From contig JAHFPT010000045.1 of assembly GCA_023266625.1 (NCBI GenBank), forward strand, positions 1 through 32,021: a stretch of DNA of 32,021 nucleotides. The letters run 5' to 3'. The position numbers and the translations under genes are program-made. The notes under the pieces are model-generated. The model saw nothing but the letters and a program-made list of their open reading frames with translations, ran no database searches and was not told the origin of the DNA. The DNA comes from Novosphingobium sp. (GTDB lineage: Bacteria; Pseudomonadota; Alphaproteobacteria; Sphingomonadales; Sphingomonadaceae). Below are positions 1-7,654 of this stretch, piece by piece. Numbering within the stretch: position 1 is the first letter of the stretch; the number at the start of each line of letters is the position of its first letter.

Positions 1-1265
1 CGATATTTCGCATCCTCAGCCAGCAGATGCTTCTCCTCGGTTTTCGCCCGCCAGTAATAGACCGCGCTGACTAGCCCCAGCAGCGCTGTGTTGCGCACGG
101 CGTCAGTCAGTGAGCCGGTCGTGGCGATGAATGGCATGGTCGAGAACCACCAATAGAGGTTTTTCGACAGATAGGCCGGATGGCGGGTGAAGCGGTAGGG
201 GCCATTGGTCAAAACCCCGCGATAGGTGAGGTTCGAAAAACGTATTCCGAAGGCGACGGTTGCCCATGCGTAGATTGCGGTGAGGAAAATCAGGATTGCG
301 GCCCAGATCCACAGCAAGGCCGTCTGGCCATGCAGCCACATCGCCCAGTCGCCGGTGTTCTGGTGATAGTTGAGCGGGCCGCCATCGCCCATCAGGAGGA
401 ATGGCGGATAGCACATCAGCGCCGCAACCCAGGCAGCGAGGTGTGGATTGGCGGTGCGGATCTGCGCATCGAGCGGCTTCATGGTCACCAGATAGCCAAC
501 CATCGCGATCTGCACATCGATGACAAACAGCAGCTCGGCTCCCCAACGGGCAATCTGCACCGGGTCACCGGCTAACGACGCCAGGTCCAGCGTGACGATG
601 CCCTGAAAGCCGGGTGGCAGGATCGAGATCATGAAGGCGCAGAAGAAGCCCTTGACCGCCCAGGCCCGCAGATGGTGCCAAACCTCACCGATATCATGCG
701 GCTCACGGCCAATCAGCATCGCGCCGAAATGCCAGGCCCCGTCGCGCTGATTGACCAGCACCCGGTCAAGCCACAGCACATAAGGGACCGACAGAAACAG
801 CAGAGGAGCCGCGAAAGCGCCCAGCACTTCCATCGAAAACAGATACTGCCCGCGCCAATACCAGCGCGCGATGCAATAGAGGAAGGCGATGATCGCCCAT
901 GTCGCCCACAGCCCGGCCAGCTTGGTGATCGAACCTTCGACCACTTCGCCCAGAACCCGCTTGCTGCGCCAGTCGATGCCGGTCGAGGCGCGCAAATGCA
1001 CCTTGTCGACCAGCAGCGAAACCAGCACCATCGGCACGCCGGAAAACACGACGGCAGCCAGCGCCGCATAGCGGCCGGAAAGCGGTGCATGCGGCCCGGG
1101 AAAACCGAAAAATAATGAAATGTCAGCCCATTGCCGGCAGATCATGATCCAGCATAGCAAGCCGGCGAGCCCCGACAGGCCGACGGCTGCCGAGACATCG
1201 CTGACCGGCCTGACACCAGGCGTTTGAGGGGACGTTGGGGACTGCGCACTCATTGCCGCAGCCAT
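1..1265 (-). CDS. Isoprenylcysteine methyltransferase-like membrane protein, C-terminus cut off
   Basis: This open frame runs off the left edge, so at least 421 residues are present and the C-terminal end is missing. The N-terminal three quarters contain several hydrophobic segments separated by short charged loops, which indicates a polytopic inner-membrane protein. Near the visible end is the motif NGPYRFTRHPAYLSKN followed by a segment with EEKHLLAEDAKY. This is the SAM-binding C-terminal signature of the ICMT/PEMT-like membrane methyltransferases. The substrate cannot be told from sequence; bacterial members rarely act on prenylcysteine. The first ATG is at 1265 after an in-frame TAA, and a second is at 1253; neither has a clear Shine-Dalgarno. 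It follows bamB on the same strand with a 37-base gap and could be cotranscribed. The N-terminal membrane region is long for an ICMT-only protein. Confidence 0.75.
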   Translation of the reverse strand, partial: MAAAMSAQSPTSPQTPGVRPVSDVSAAVGLSGLAGLLCWIMICRQWADISLFFGFPGPHAPLSGRYAALAAVVFSGVPMVLVSLLVDKVHLRASTGIDWRSKRVLGEVVEGSITKLAGLWATWAIIAFLYCIARWYWRGQYLFSMEVLGAFAAPLLFLSVPYVLWLDRVLVNQRDGAWHFGAMLIGREPHDIGEVWHHLRAWAVKGFFCAFMISILPPGFQGIVTLDLASLAGDPVQIARWGAELLFVIDVQIAMVGYLVTMKPLDAQIRTANPHLAAWVAALMCYPPFLLMGDGGPLNYHQNTGDWAMWLHGQTALLWIWAAILIFLTAIYAWATVAFGIRFSNLTYRGVLTNGPYRFTRHPAYLSKNLYWWFSTMPFIATTGSLTDAVRNTALLGLVSAVYYWRAKTEEKHLLAEDAKY

Positions 1266-1302
1266 AGGGCAAAATGGTTAAGCCCAGGGTAACTGCGCCA
1301 TT

Positions 1303-2643
1303 TCAGCGATAGGCGCTGATCTTGCCGCCATCATCGAGGACGTAGAGCATTCCGCCCGCCACCACCGGGGCCAGCGAAACGCCGCTACCGAGCTTGTCGA
1401 AGGTGCTGAGCTTTCCATCGGTGACAGCGACCGAGGCAATTTCGCCACGCGAATTGGCGATCCACAGCCGCCCACCGGCCAGCACCGGCCCAGTCCAGTA
1501 GATCGGCCCCTTGTGCTTCTCCTCGTTCTTGAAGCGGGCCAGCTGGGTGATCCAGCGCACCTTGCCGCTGGTGCGCGCGATGCACAGCAGGCGCCCATCG
1601 TCGGTGAGGGTGAAAATCCAGTCGCCCGAAACCGCCGGGGTGGAAATGCCGGCAAGATTGAGCTCCCAGATGCGCTGGCCGGTGACCAGCTCATAGGCCG
1701 CCATGCGGCCGCCCTGGCCCAGCGCATAGACCCGTCCCGAATCAATGATCGGATCGGCATCGACATCGGTCAGTACGCCGACCTGGGTCGAGATCGAAGT
1801 CCGCGCCAGCGCGTCCGACCACAGGGTGCGGCCATTCTCGTAACGGTAGGCCGCGATTTCGCCGGTGCTGTAGCCGGCGATGACGGTTCCCGACCCGGCA
1901 GCGGGTGCGGCGACGCCGAACACGCCAGTCTGGCCGGACGATCCCGACTCGCTCCACAGCAGCTTGCCATCCTCGGCATTGAGCGCGTGGATGCGATTAT
2001 CCTGAGTCATGACATAGACCGAGTTGAAGGCGATGGTCGGCGAGCCGCGCAGCGGCCCACCCGGCTTTGCCTGCCATATCTCGTTGCCGTCCGCTGCATC
2101 ATGCGCAGCGACATCGCCAAGGCCAGTAGCGATATAGACCCGGCCATTGTCATAGCTCACGCCGCCGCCGAAGACCGAATTGGTGGTACGGCCCGAGATC
2201 CGGAAATCAAGCCGCCAGATCTTCGCGCCGCTGGCAGCGTCAAACGCCGTCACCTGGCCGCCAGTGTCCATGACAAAGAGCATGCCGCCGCCAATCACTG
2301 GCGCCGCCGCCAGCCGCCGCTTGTTGTTCGATCCGGCAATGCCGGCTCTCCAGACGCGGCGCGGGTTCTCCGACAGGGCGAGATGACCATAGCTCTTGTT
2401 GGCGGTTCCGCCCGCCTGCGGCCAGTCGATATTGGTTTCCGCAGGCGGCAGCAGCACTTCGACCGATGCCAGCGCGGGATCGACCCGCGCTCCGGAATCG
2501 ATGTGCGAAAGGATCGGAATGCGGTTGCCGATCGTCGGTGTCTTGGGTCCGCCCTTGCCGCCGCCAAAGATGCCGCAACCCGAAAGGACCAGCGCCAGCG
2601 CCAAAGCCCCAGCAAAGCGGCGCGAACGGATTATGGATATCAT
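1303..2643 (-). CDS. bamB: Outer membrane assembly lipoprotein BamB (PQQ-like beta-propeller)
   Basis: The product has 446 residues. It starts with a lipoprotein signal peptide whose lipobox is LSGC with Cys23 as the lipidated residue, followed by a Gly-rich linker. The rest is a repeated beta-propeller with blades of the type G.V.A.DA.SG..IW, as in the PQQ-like and BamB families. BamB is a periplasmic scaffold of the BAM complex that inserts outer-membrane proteins. The neighbour just upstream is a YfgM-like gene (35-base gap), the pairing seen in E. coli yfgM-bamB-der, which supports BamB rather than a quinoprotein dehydrogenase. The length is somewhat above the roughly 390 residues of E. 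coli BamB. The GTPase gene der that usually follows is absent here and the membrane methyltransferase gene takes its place. Confidence 0.9.
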   Translation of the reverse strand: MISIIRSRRFAGALALALVLSGCGIFGGGKGGPKTPTIGNRIPILSHIDSGARVDPALASVEVLLPPAETNIDWPQAGGTANKSYGHLALSENPRRVWRAGIAGSNNKRRLAAAPVIGGGMLFVMDTGGQVTAFDAASGAKIWRLDFRISGRTTNSVFGGGVSYDNGRVYIATGLGDVAAHDAADGNEIWQAKPGGPLRGSPTIAFNSVYVMTQDNRIHALNAEDGKLLWSESGSSGQTGVFGVAAPAAGSGTVIAGYSTGEIAAYRYENGRTLWSDALARTSISTQVGVLTDVDADPIIDSGRVYALGQGGRMAAYELVTGQRIWELNLAGISTPAVSGDWIFTLTDDGRLLCIARTSGKVRWITQLARFKNEEKHKGPIYWTGPVLAGGRLWIANSRGEIASVAVTDGKLSTFDKLGSGVSLAPVVAGGMLYVLDDGGKISAYR

Positions 2644-2679
2644 GTGGTGTTCCTCGTAGATCCCGGATCGAGCCGGGGG

Positions 2680-3444
2680 TCAGGGCTGCGCTGCGCTGGC
2701 AGCTTTTGCCGTATCGTCAATGGCATCGACCCCGAGCAGTCCAGCAAGTTGCCGCACCCGATTGCGAAGGCTTTCGGGCGAATCCTTGTCGCGCGCGATG
2801 GCGGCGAACAGCGGACCCGCCAGCGCCGTGTTGTTTTGTTTGAGGTAGGCCATGCCGACCAGCTCACCGGCACTGCCGAACCAGGGATTGCCCGGAACCG
2901 CAAGGCGCTTGAGCCGGTCGATCACCTGCTGCGGCGGCATGGCGTCGAAATTGGCGGCAACTTCGCGAATCGCAGCAAGATCGCGATAGGGCTGCGGCGC
3001 GGAAGTGTCGGCGGATATTGCGCCGAACAGCCTGAGCGCTTCATCGCGCTGGCCCTGTTGCAACGCGATTCCGGCGCGCATCATCTGCGCTGCGGCCTTG
3101 GGTCCGGGCGCGGAATCCTGGCTCAGCGCCAGCAATTGCTTGCCTGCCGGATCGATCTTACCCTGATCGACGCTATCCAGCGCCAGGGTCATCTGCTCGC
3201 CGCGCTCGCCCGCCTGCACGGTTTGCCGGTGGTTCCACCATAAAACACCGGCAAAGATGGCCAGGCCCAGCGCCACCACCAGACCAATCGGGCGGCCATA
3301 GCGCTTGAACGCCCCCAGCATTTCGTCTTGACGCAGCGCGTCATCGACCTCGCGCAGGAACACGTCCTGTGACGCGGCATTGCGTGCGGCAAGCTGTTCG
3401 TCGCGGGACTGGGATCGACTGGGACGCAAGGCCAATGCGGGCAC
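2680..3444 (-). CDS. YfgM-like tetratricopeptide membrane protein
   Basis: The protein has 254 residues. A charged N-terminus containing FLREVDDALRQDEML precedes one transmembrane segment at about residues 52-70, and a helical periplasmic part with TPR-like repeats follows. This matches the YfgM/DUF2133 family, a membrane-anchored periplasmic protein that contacts the Sec translocon and periplasmic chaperones in E. coli. The longest frame starts with GTG at 3444. No strong Shine-Dalgarno is visible and no in-frame ATG occurs before residue 42, so the exact start is uncertain. The gene lies directly upstream of bamB, as in gammaproteobacteria, and probably starts that transcription unit. Confidence 0.82.
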   Translation of the reverse strand: MPALALRPSRSQSRDEQLAARNAASQDVFLREVDDALRQDEMLGAFKRYGRPIGLVVALGLAIFAGVLWWNHRQTVQAGERGEQMTLALDSVDQGKIDPAGKQLLALSQDSAPGPKAAAQMMRAGIALQQGQRDEALRLFGAISADTSAPQPYRDLAAIREVAANFDAMPPQQVIDRLKRLAVPGNPWFGSAGELVGMAYLKQNNTALAGPLFAAIARDKDSPESLRNRVRQLAGLLGVDAIDDTAKAASAAQP

Positions 3445-3596
3445 CTTTGTGCTTGCTGGGCAAATTGCCCGTTCGAAGGATTTCCGGGCTGTTTAGCGAA
3501 TGGATAAACCATTTCAATGGCAATGATCGCTGCGCCCACAGCGGTGAAGCGGCGGTGAACAGTTTGCGAGAGCGGATTGCATTAAATCCGAGCCAG

Positions 3597-3763
3597 CTTC
3601 CCCTCTCCCAGTGGGGAGAGGATACGCAGGCTTGGCAGCTTGCTGCCTAGCCGGAGTTGGTGAGGGGGTTCTGCCCTCGAGAGGTGGGAACCCCCTCACC
3701 AAGCTACGCTAACTCATTACAGAGCAAGCTACGCTACCCTCTCCCCACCGGGGAGAGGGGAAG
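3597..3763. repeat. Nested palindromic repeat R1 in the gap between the YfgM-like gene and the glycosyltransferase gene
   Basis: The 345-base gap between genes (3445-3789) is largely filled by this 167-base element. Its ends form a 13-base inverted repeat (3597-3609 with 3751-3763, CTTCCCCTCTCCC). Each end is itself a hairpin of the CCTCTCCC/GGGGAGAGG type. An inner perfect 15-base stem pairs 3657-3671 with 3688-3702. A small hairpin GGCAGC-TT-GCTGCC lies near 3633-3646 and has a counterpart in repeat R5 at 28683-28696. It lies between two minus-strand transcription units and could terminate transcription there. No coding potential is seen in the rest of the gap. Confidence 0.85.
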
Positions 3764-3789
3764 TCCGATCCAGATTTGCGCAACGTGCT

Positions 3790-4914
3790 CTATGGCATTG
3801 CGCGCCGCATCGCCCCCGAATAGACCGCGCGATAGGCGGCGATCATGGCATCTCCGTCATACTCCAGGCGGGCTTTTTCGCGATTGGCCGCGCCGACCGA
3901 TTGGCGCAGCCCAGCATCCAGTCCAAGCTCGAGCAAAGCCGCGCCCAGCGCCGCCTCGTCGCCGGCCGGAACAATAAATCGCCGGTTAGCCTCTGTCACC
4001 ATTGCCGCGATATCGCCAACTGCTGGCGCAGCGATCGCCAGCCCACTCGCCATTGCCTCGACCACCGAGATCGGAAACTGCTCGCTGTGCGAGGACAGGG
4101 CAAAAAGATCGAACAGCCCGGCCGCCTTTGCAGGGTCGGCGACGAAGCCTGGCAAGTGAACGCGGTGGGCCAGATCCAGCCGCAATGCCTCAGCGCGGAT
4201 TGCCTCGTGCTCGGGTCCCTCGCCAAGTATCACCAACTGCCATTCCTCGGGGAGACCAGCAAAGGCGCGGACCAGACCGGGCAGGTTCTTGACCGGCCGC
4301 AGACCTGCCAGTGTCCCCAGCCACAGCTCGCCTGGCCGCTTGATCAGACGCGGCAGCTCATCGCGCCGGGGCTTGACGCGGTAGGCAGCGGTATCGATGC
4401 CGTTGACGATCCGCTGCACCCGCCAGCGCGGTTGATGCCAGTCGCCCAGCGCAATTGCCTCGAGCCGCTGCGATGGCACCACCAGAGCGGCAGCGCGCCC
4501 TAGCGCGATCCGGCGATACCAGTTGCGCGAGCGCTTCAACCCCCTTGCTTCGTCCTCGTTGAAACCATCCTCGTGGTGCACCAGCGGCGGCAACGCCAGC
4601 TTCTGACCAAACAGCGTATGTGCCATCACCGCATCCATCGCCCCCCAATTATAGGTGAGGACAAGATCGAAGCCGCTGAGTGCCCTCGCCAGACGTTGCA
4701 GACGGCCCGGCGTTGGCGAGCCCGCGAGCGGTGGGAAATCTCCGGGGTATCGGGCGTCAATCGTGCCATCGATCACCGCCGCCGCGCCCAGAGCTTCGGG
4801 CTGGGCCGAAACGATGGTATGTGTCACCTGTTTGCCGAAAGCGTTGATCAGCTTGGCCGCGCGCAATTCCTTGCCGCCGGTGTGGAAGCTGGAATGAAGA
4901 TGCAGAAAGCGCAA
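3790..4914 (-). CDS. Glycosyltransferase family 4 protein
   Basis: From the TTG at 4914 the product has 374 residues. The N-terminal domain begins with a beta strand and the donor/acceptor loop FHTGGKEL. The C-terminal domain carries the GT4 motif EQFPISVVEAMASG, which contains the E-x7-E pair that binds the nucleotide sugar, and earlier a typical VVNGID-like turn (IVNGIDTAAY). It should be a GT-B fold retaining glycosyltransferase acting at the cytoplasmic face on a polysaccharide or lipid; acceptor and sugar are unknown. The frame is open to an ATG at 4968, but that would overlap the upstream hydrolase by 38 bases. TTG 4914 lies 16 bases after the hydrolase stop, has GGAACCGGA just upstream, and starts exactly where the first beta strand begins, so I prefer it. 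Confidence 0.85.
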   Translation of the reverse strand: MRFLHLHSSFHTGGKELRAAKLINAFGKQVTHTIVSAQPEALGAAAVIDGTIDARYPGDFPPLAGSPTPGRLQRLARALSGFDLVLTYNWGAMDAVMAHTLFGQKLALPPLVHHEDGFNEDEARGLKRSRNWYRRIALGRAAALVVPSQRLEAIALGDWHQPRWRVQRIVNGIDTAAYRVKPRRDELPRLIKRPGELWLGTLAGLRPVKNLPGLVRAFAGLPEEWQLVILGEGPEHEAIRAEALRLDLAHRVHLPGFVADPAKAAGLFDLFALSSHSEQFPISVVEAMASGLAIAAPAVGDIAAMVTEANRRFIVPAGDEAALGAALLELGLDAGLRQSVGAANREKARLEYDGDAMIAAYRAVYSGAMRRAMP

Positions 4915-4930
4915 CGATCCGGTTCCACAG

Positions 4931-5788
4931 TCAGCTGGCGCGGGCCAGCAGCCGGTCGATGGCGGCAATCGCCTCCGGCTCGTTCAGACTTGGCGCATGG
5001 CCGACATTTTCGATCGTCACCACTTCCGATTCCGGCAAGCGCTGCTGCATCTGCTCGAGCGTGGCCGAAGCCAGCAAATCCGACAGCGCGCCGCGAAGGA
5101 TCAGCACCGGCTTGCCGGCCAGGCCATCGATGCCAGGCCACAGGTCGACCTGATTGACGAGGTCCATCTTGGCCAGCGGCTCTGCAATCTTCATGTCGTA
5201 ATCGAAAACGATGCGCCCGTTGCCGCCCAGCGTCATCGTTCGCTTGGCGGCTTCCAGCCAGTCGGCGATCTGGTAGTCCGGAAAGGCTGCGCCCTGCGTT
5301 TCCTGCACTGCCCTTGCCGCATGCATCCAGGTCGGGAATGTGCGCCCTTGCCCGACATAGCCGCGAATCCGCTCCAGCCCGACTGGCTCGATATGCGGGC
5401 CGATGTCGTTGAGCGCCGCAGCGACAATGCGCTGCGGCATCATCATAGCCATCGCCATGGTCATCAACCCGCCGAGCGAAGTGCCAATGACGACGAAACG
5501 CTCAATCCCTGCCGCTTCGAGCAGCAGCGCGACATCGTCGACATATTGCATCGGGTTGTAACTCGCCGAATCCTTGGCATAGGCGCTGTCGCCGCGCCCG
5601 CGCATATCCGGGCAAAGCACCCGCCATTCGCCGCAAAGCCGTGCCGCCAGTTCCTCGAAATCACGGGCATTGCGGGTCAGGCCTGGCAGGCAGAGCACGG
5701 GCGGACGGTCATCGCGGCCCGGATAGTCGCGATAATGCAGCTTGAGCCCGTCCCGGCTCGACCAATAGCGATCGACGAATTGGCTCAT
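4931..5788 (-). CDS. Alpha/beta hydrolase
   Basis: From ATG 5788 the product has 285 residues, the normal size for the fold. Seen in order are the oxyanion-hole region LCLPGLTRN (about residues 32-40), the conserved CPDMRGRGDS strand, the nucleophile elbow GTSLGG with Ser104, an Asp in RGALSDLLA, and the catalytic His in NVGHAPSLNEPE near the end. Together these give a complete Ser-Asp-His triad of the alpha/beta hydrolase_1 family. The substrate is unknown; members include esterases, C-C hydrolases and epoxide hydrolases. The frame stays open to 6121, but that extension runs antisense through selO and is not credible. It is followed closely by the glycosyltransferase gene. Its start codon sits inside a tandem repeat of CATAGTGTG (5786-5794 and 5797-5805). 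Confidence 0.88.
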   Translation of the reverse strand: MSQFVDRYWSSRDGLKLHYRDYPGRDDRPPVLCLPGLTRNARDFEELAARLCGEWRVLCPDMRGRGDSAYAKDSASYNPMQYVDDVALLLEAAGIERFVVIGTSLGGLMTMAMAMMMPQRIVAAALNDIGPHIEPVGLERIRGYVGQGRTFPTWMHAARAVQETQGAAFPDYQIADWLEAAKRTMTLGGNGRIVFDYDMKIAEPLAKMDLVNQVDLWPGIDGLAGKPVLILRGALSDLLASATLEQMQQRLPESEVVTIENVGHAPSLNEPEAIAAIDRLLARAS

Positions 5789-5872
5789 AGTGTGCCCATA
5801 GTGTGATCGCGTGTCCCTGTTGTCCCATGCGCCCACCTTGCATGGCGGGCACCTTGCCCCCACTATCGCCCG
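5786..5872. promoter_or_regulatory. Divergent intergenic region of hydrolase gene and selO, with a tandem 9-mer
   Basis: Eighty-four bases separate the two divergent start codons. The 9-mer CATAGTGTG occurs twice with an 11-base period (5786-5794, 5797-5805), one helical turn, and overlaps the hydrolase start. On the plus strand TTGCAT (5843-5848) and CACTAT (5866-5871 region) lie 17 bases apart, and the second ends only a few bases before the selO ATG. No Shine-Dalgarno is seen before selO, so a leaderless transcript is plausible. Promoter positions are read by eye. Confidence 0.35.
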
Positions 5873-7315
5873 ATGCGCTCCGAACCGCAAGCCGCAGACT
5901 ATCGACCCGAACCCCGTATTGCCCGGCTGAGCGGCTGGCTGGCCGACGAAGTGCGCCCGGCCGCCTTCCCGCGCCACGATTTGCGTTTCCGCAACCGCCG
6001 CTGGGACAGGGCTGTCGGTCTTGGCGGGCTGAGCGACGCAGATTGGGTCCGCCATTTCGCGCAGTTCGAGCCGCTGCCCGGCAATCTCCCCCAGCCACTG
6101 GCACTGCGCTATCATGGCCACCAGTTCCGCAACTATAACCCCGATCTTGGCGATGGGCGCGGTTTTCTCTTTGCCCAGCTTTGCGATGAACAGGAGCGGC
6201 TGCTCGATCTCGGCACCAAAGGGTCCGGTCAGACCCCCTGGAGCCGCGACGGCGACGGCCGGCTGACGCTCAAGGGCGCTGTGCGCGAGATTCTGGCGAC
6301 GGAAATGCTCGAAGCACTGGGGGCCAACACCAGCAAGACCTTCTCGGTGATCGAGACCGGAGAAGAATTGTGGCGCGGCGACGAGCCTTCGCCGACCCGC
6401 TCGGCGGTGCTAGTCCGGCTCAGCCATGGCCATATCCGCATCGGCACATTCCAGCGGCTGCGCGCCCTGCAAAAACGCGATGAGATGGAGGCGCTGGTCG
6501 CCTATTGCCTGGAAAATTTCCCCGGCCCTCCGCCGCCGGGCGATGCGCCGGGCCGCGACGAACCGGCGATCATCTTGCTCCACCAGGTGGTCGAGCGGCT
6601 GGCCGATCTTGCCGCCTCCTATATGGTGGCGGGCTTTGTCCACGGCGTACTCAATTCCGACAATATGAATATTTCGGGGGAAAGTTTCGACTATGGACCG
6701 TGGCGCTGGCTGCCGGAGTGGGACACCGGCTTCACCGCTGCCTATTTCGACCACAGCGGGCTCTATTGCTTTGGCCGCCAGCCCGAAGCGATCCACTGGA
6801 ATTGCGGTCAGCTCGCAGTGGCGCTGCGCCTGCTCACTGAGACCGAGCCGCTGGTCTTCGCGCTCGAACGGTTTGGCGCGCTCTACAGCCAGGCGATGGT
6901 GCGCCGCTTCCTGTGGCGGCTGGGGGTCGAGCCGCGCCGGGCCGACGCCGATTTCGCGCTGGTTGCCGCCGCCGAACAGCATATGCAGAGCGCCAAAGTC
7001 GGACCGGACGCGATGTTCTTTGCCCATCATGGTGGCCGCAAGCCGCCCGATAGCGAATTCGGCGCGCTGCTGGCTGGCTATGTGCCCGTTGCAGGAGATG
7101 AGGACAGCCTGTGGCGCGAGGCTGCGGCCCCATCGCTGGTGATCGACGAAGTCGAGCGGATCTGGGCGGCAATCGATACGCAGGATGACTGGATGCCGCT
7201 GATGACCAAGATTGCCGACATCCGGGGCCTGGGCAATGCCCTGGGCGAACCACCTTCCCCGGTCGGCCATTGCCACCGAGCTGAAAGCAATTCAGTAATC
7301 ACCCCTATACCATAG
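5873..7315 (+). CDS. selO: Protein adenylyltransferase SelO (YdiU/UPF0061 family)
   Basis: The protein has 480 residues, close to the 478 of E. coli SelO. It has the N-terminal YHGHQFRNYNP-like segment, the nucleotide-binding stretch LGTKGSGQTPWSRDGDGR (residues 113-130), the KGAVREIL helix, the HGVLNSDNM motif (257-265) whose Asn and Asp coordinate metal, and DYGP (273-276). SelO is a pseudokinase-fold enzyme that transfers AMP from ATP to Ser, Thr or Tyr of target proteins and is linked to redox stress responses. The ATG at 5873 is the natural start because the conserved N-terminus follows at once. The last 20 or so residues (after GLGNALGEPPSP) look unconserved. Element A begins 55 bases downstream of the stop and may end transcription. 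Confidence 0.93.
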   Translation: MRSEPQAADYRPEPRIARLSGWLADEVRPAAFPRHDLRFRNRRWDRAVGLGGLSDADWVRHFAQFEPLPGNLPQPLALRYHGHQFRNYNPDLGDGRGFLFAQLCDEQERLLDLGTKGSGQTPWSRDGDGRLTLKGAVREILATEMLEALGANTSKTFSVIETGEELWRGDEPSPTRSAVLVRLSHGHIRIGTFQRLRALQKRDEMEALVAYCLENFPGPPPPGDAPGRDEPAIILLHQVVERLADLAASYMVAGFVHGVLNSDNMNISGESFDYGPWRWLPEWDTGFTAAYFDHSGLYCFGRQPEAIHWNCGQLAVALRLLTETEPLVFALERFGALYSQAMVRRFLWRLGVEPRRADADFALVAAAEQHMQSAKVGPDAMFFAHHGGRKPPDSEFGALLAGYVPVAGDEDSLWREAAAPSLVIDEVERIWAAIDTQDDWMPLMTKIADIRGLGNALGEPPSPVGHCHRAESNSVITPIP

Positions 7316-7370
7316 GTCTTTCACTTCCCGGCGCTTTCTCGCTAAGGCAGGGAACGCCAGGCCAGCCATT

Positions 7371-7636
7371 AGAGCCAGATGACATATGATTGACCCACCG
7401 AGATTGCCCTGTGAAGTTCCGTGGCGAGGAGGAGTGCGCAGCGCGGGCTGGTTGCCCGTGCAAGCGCTGCGACGCTGCCGCGGGGCTTCACAGGGCAACC
7501 CTGCGGGCGGGCCGATTTTGGCCCAGCGCAGCGTTGCTCGTCGGTCACTATGCTCAGGCATAGCTCCCTCCTCGCGTCTCGCGCTAGGCCAAAATCGGCT
7601 CCGTCGCGGTGGGTCACTCATATGTCATCTGGCTCT
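7371..7636. repeat. Structured palindromic element A (three-stem, 266 bp), upstream of astD
   Basis: A closed cloverleaf-like inverted repeat. The outer stem pairs 7371-7400 with 7607-7636 (30 bases, one mismatch). Inside are two hairpins. H1 pairs 7404-7426 with 7476-7498; it has 13 perfect pairs and then ten more in which every exception is a G-T pair (wobble-compatible). Its loop holds the small hairpin GCGCGGGC/GCCCGTGC (7441-7461). H2 pairs 7511-7523 with 7587-7599 and 7525-7529 with 7581-7585. Its loop contains CTCGTCGGTCAC, the hairpin CTATGC/GCATAG (7548-7563) and CTCCCTCCTCGCG. Element B at 9070-9342 has the same plan and loops with different stems, in the same orientation. It occupies most of the 339-base gap between selO and astD and contains no gene. 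I do not recognise a named family. Confidence 0.9.
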
Positions 7637-7654
7637 CAAGACCGAAGCAGACGC

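Noticed and set aside
1513-3243. Long plus-strand open frame (576 codons) over bamB and the YfgM-like gene
   Set aside because: It is antisense to two well-supported genes, has no family features, and reflects GC-rich codon use.
5789-6121. N-terminal extension of the alpha/beta hydrolase frame
   Set aside because: It would overlap selO antisense and is not part of the hydrolase fold, which begins at 5788.
7386-7621. Frames through element A that could be taken as a small gene or an astD extension
   Set aside because: The frames cross palindromic stems in both directions and the conserved AstD sequence starts only after the element.
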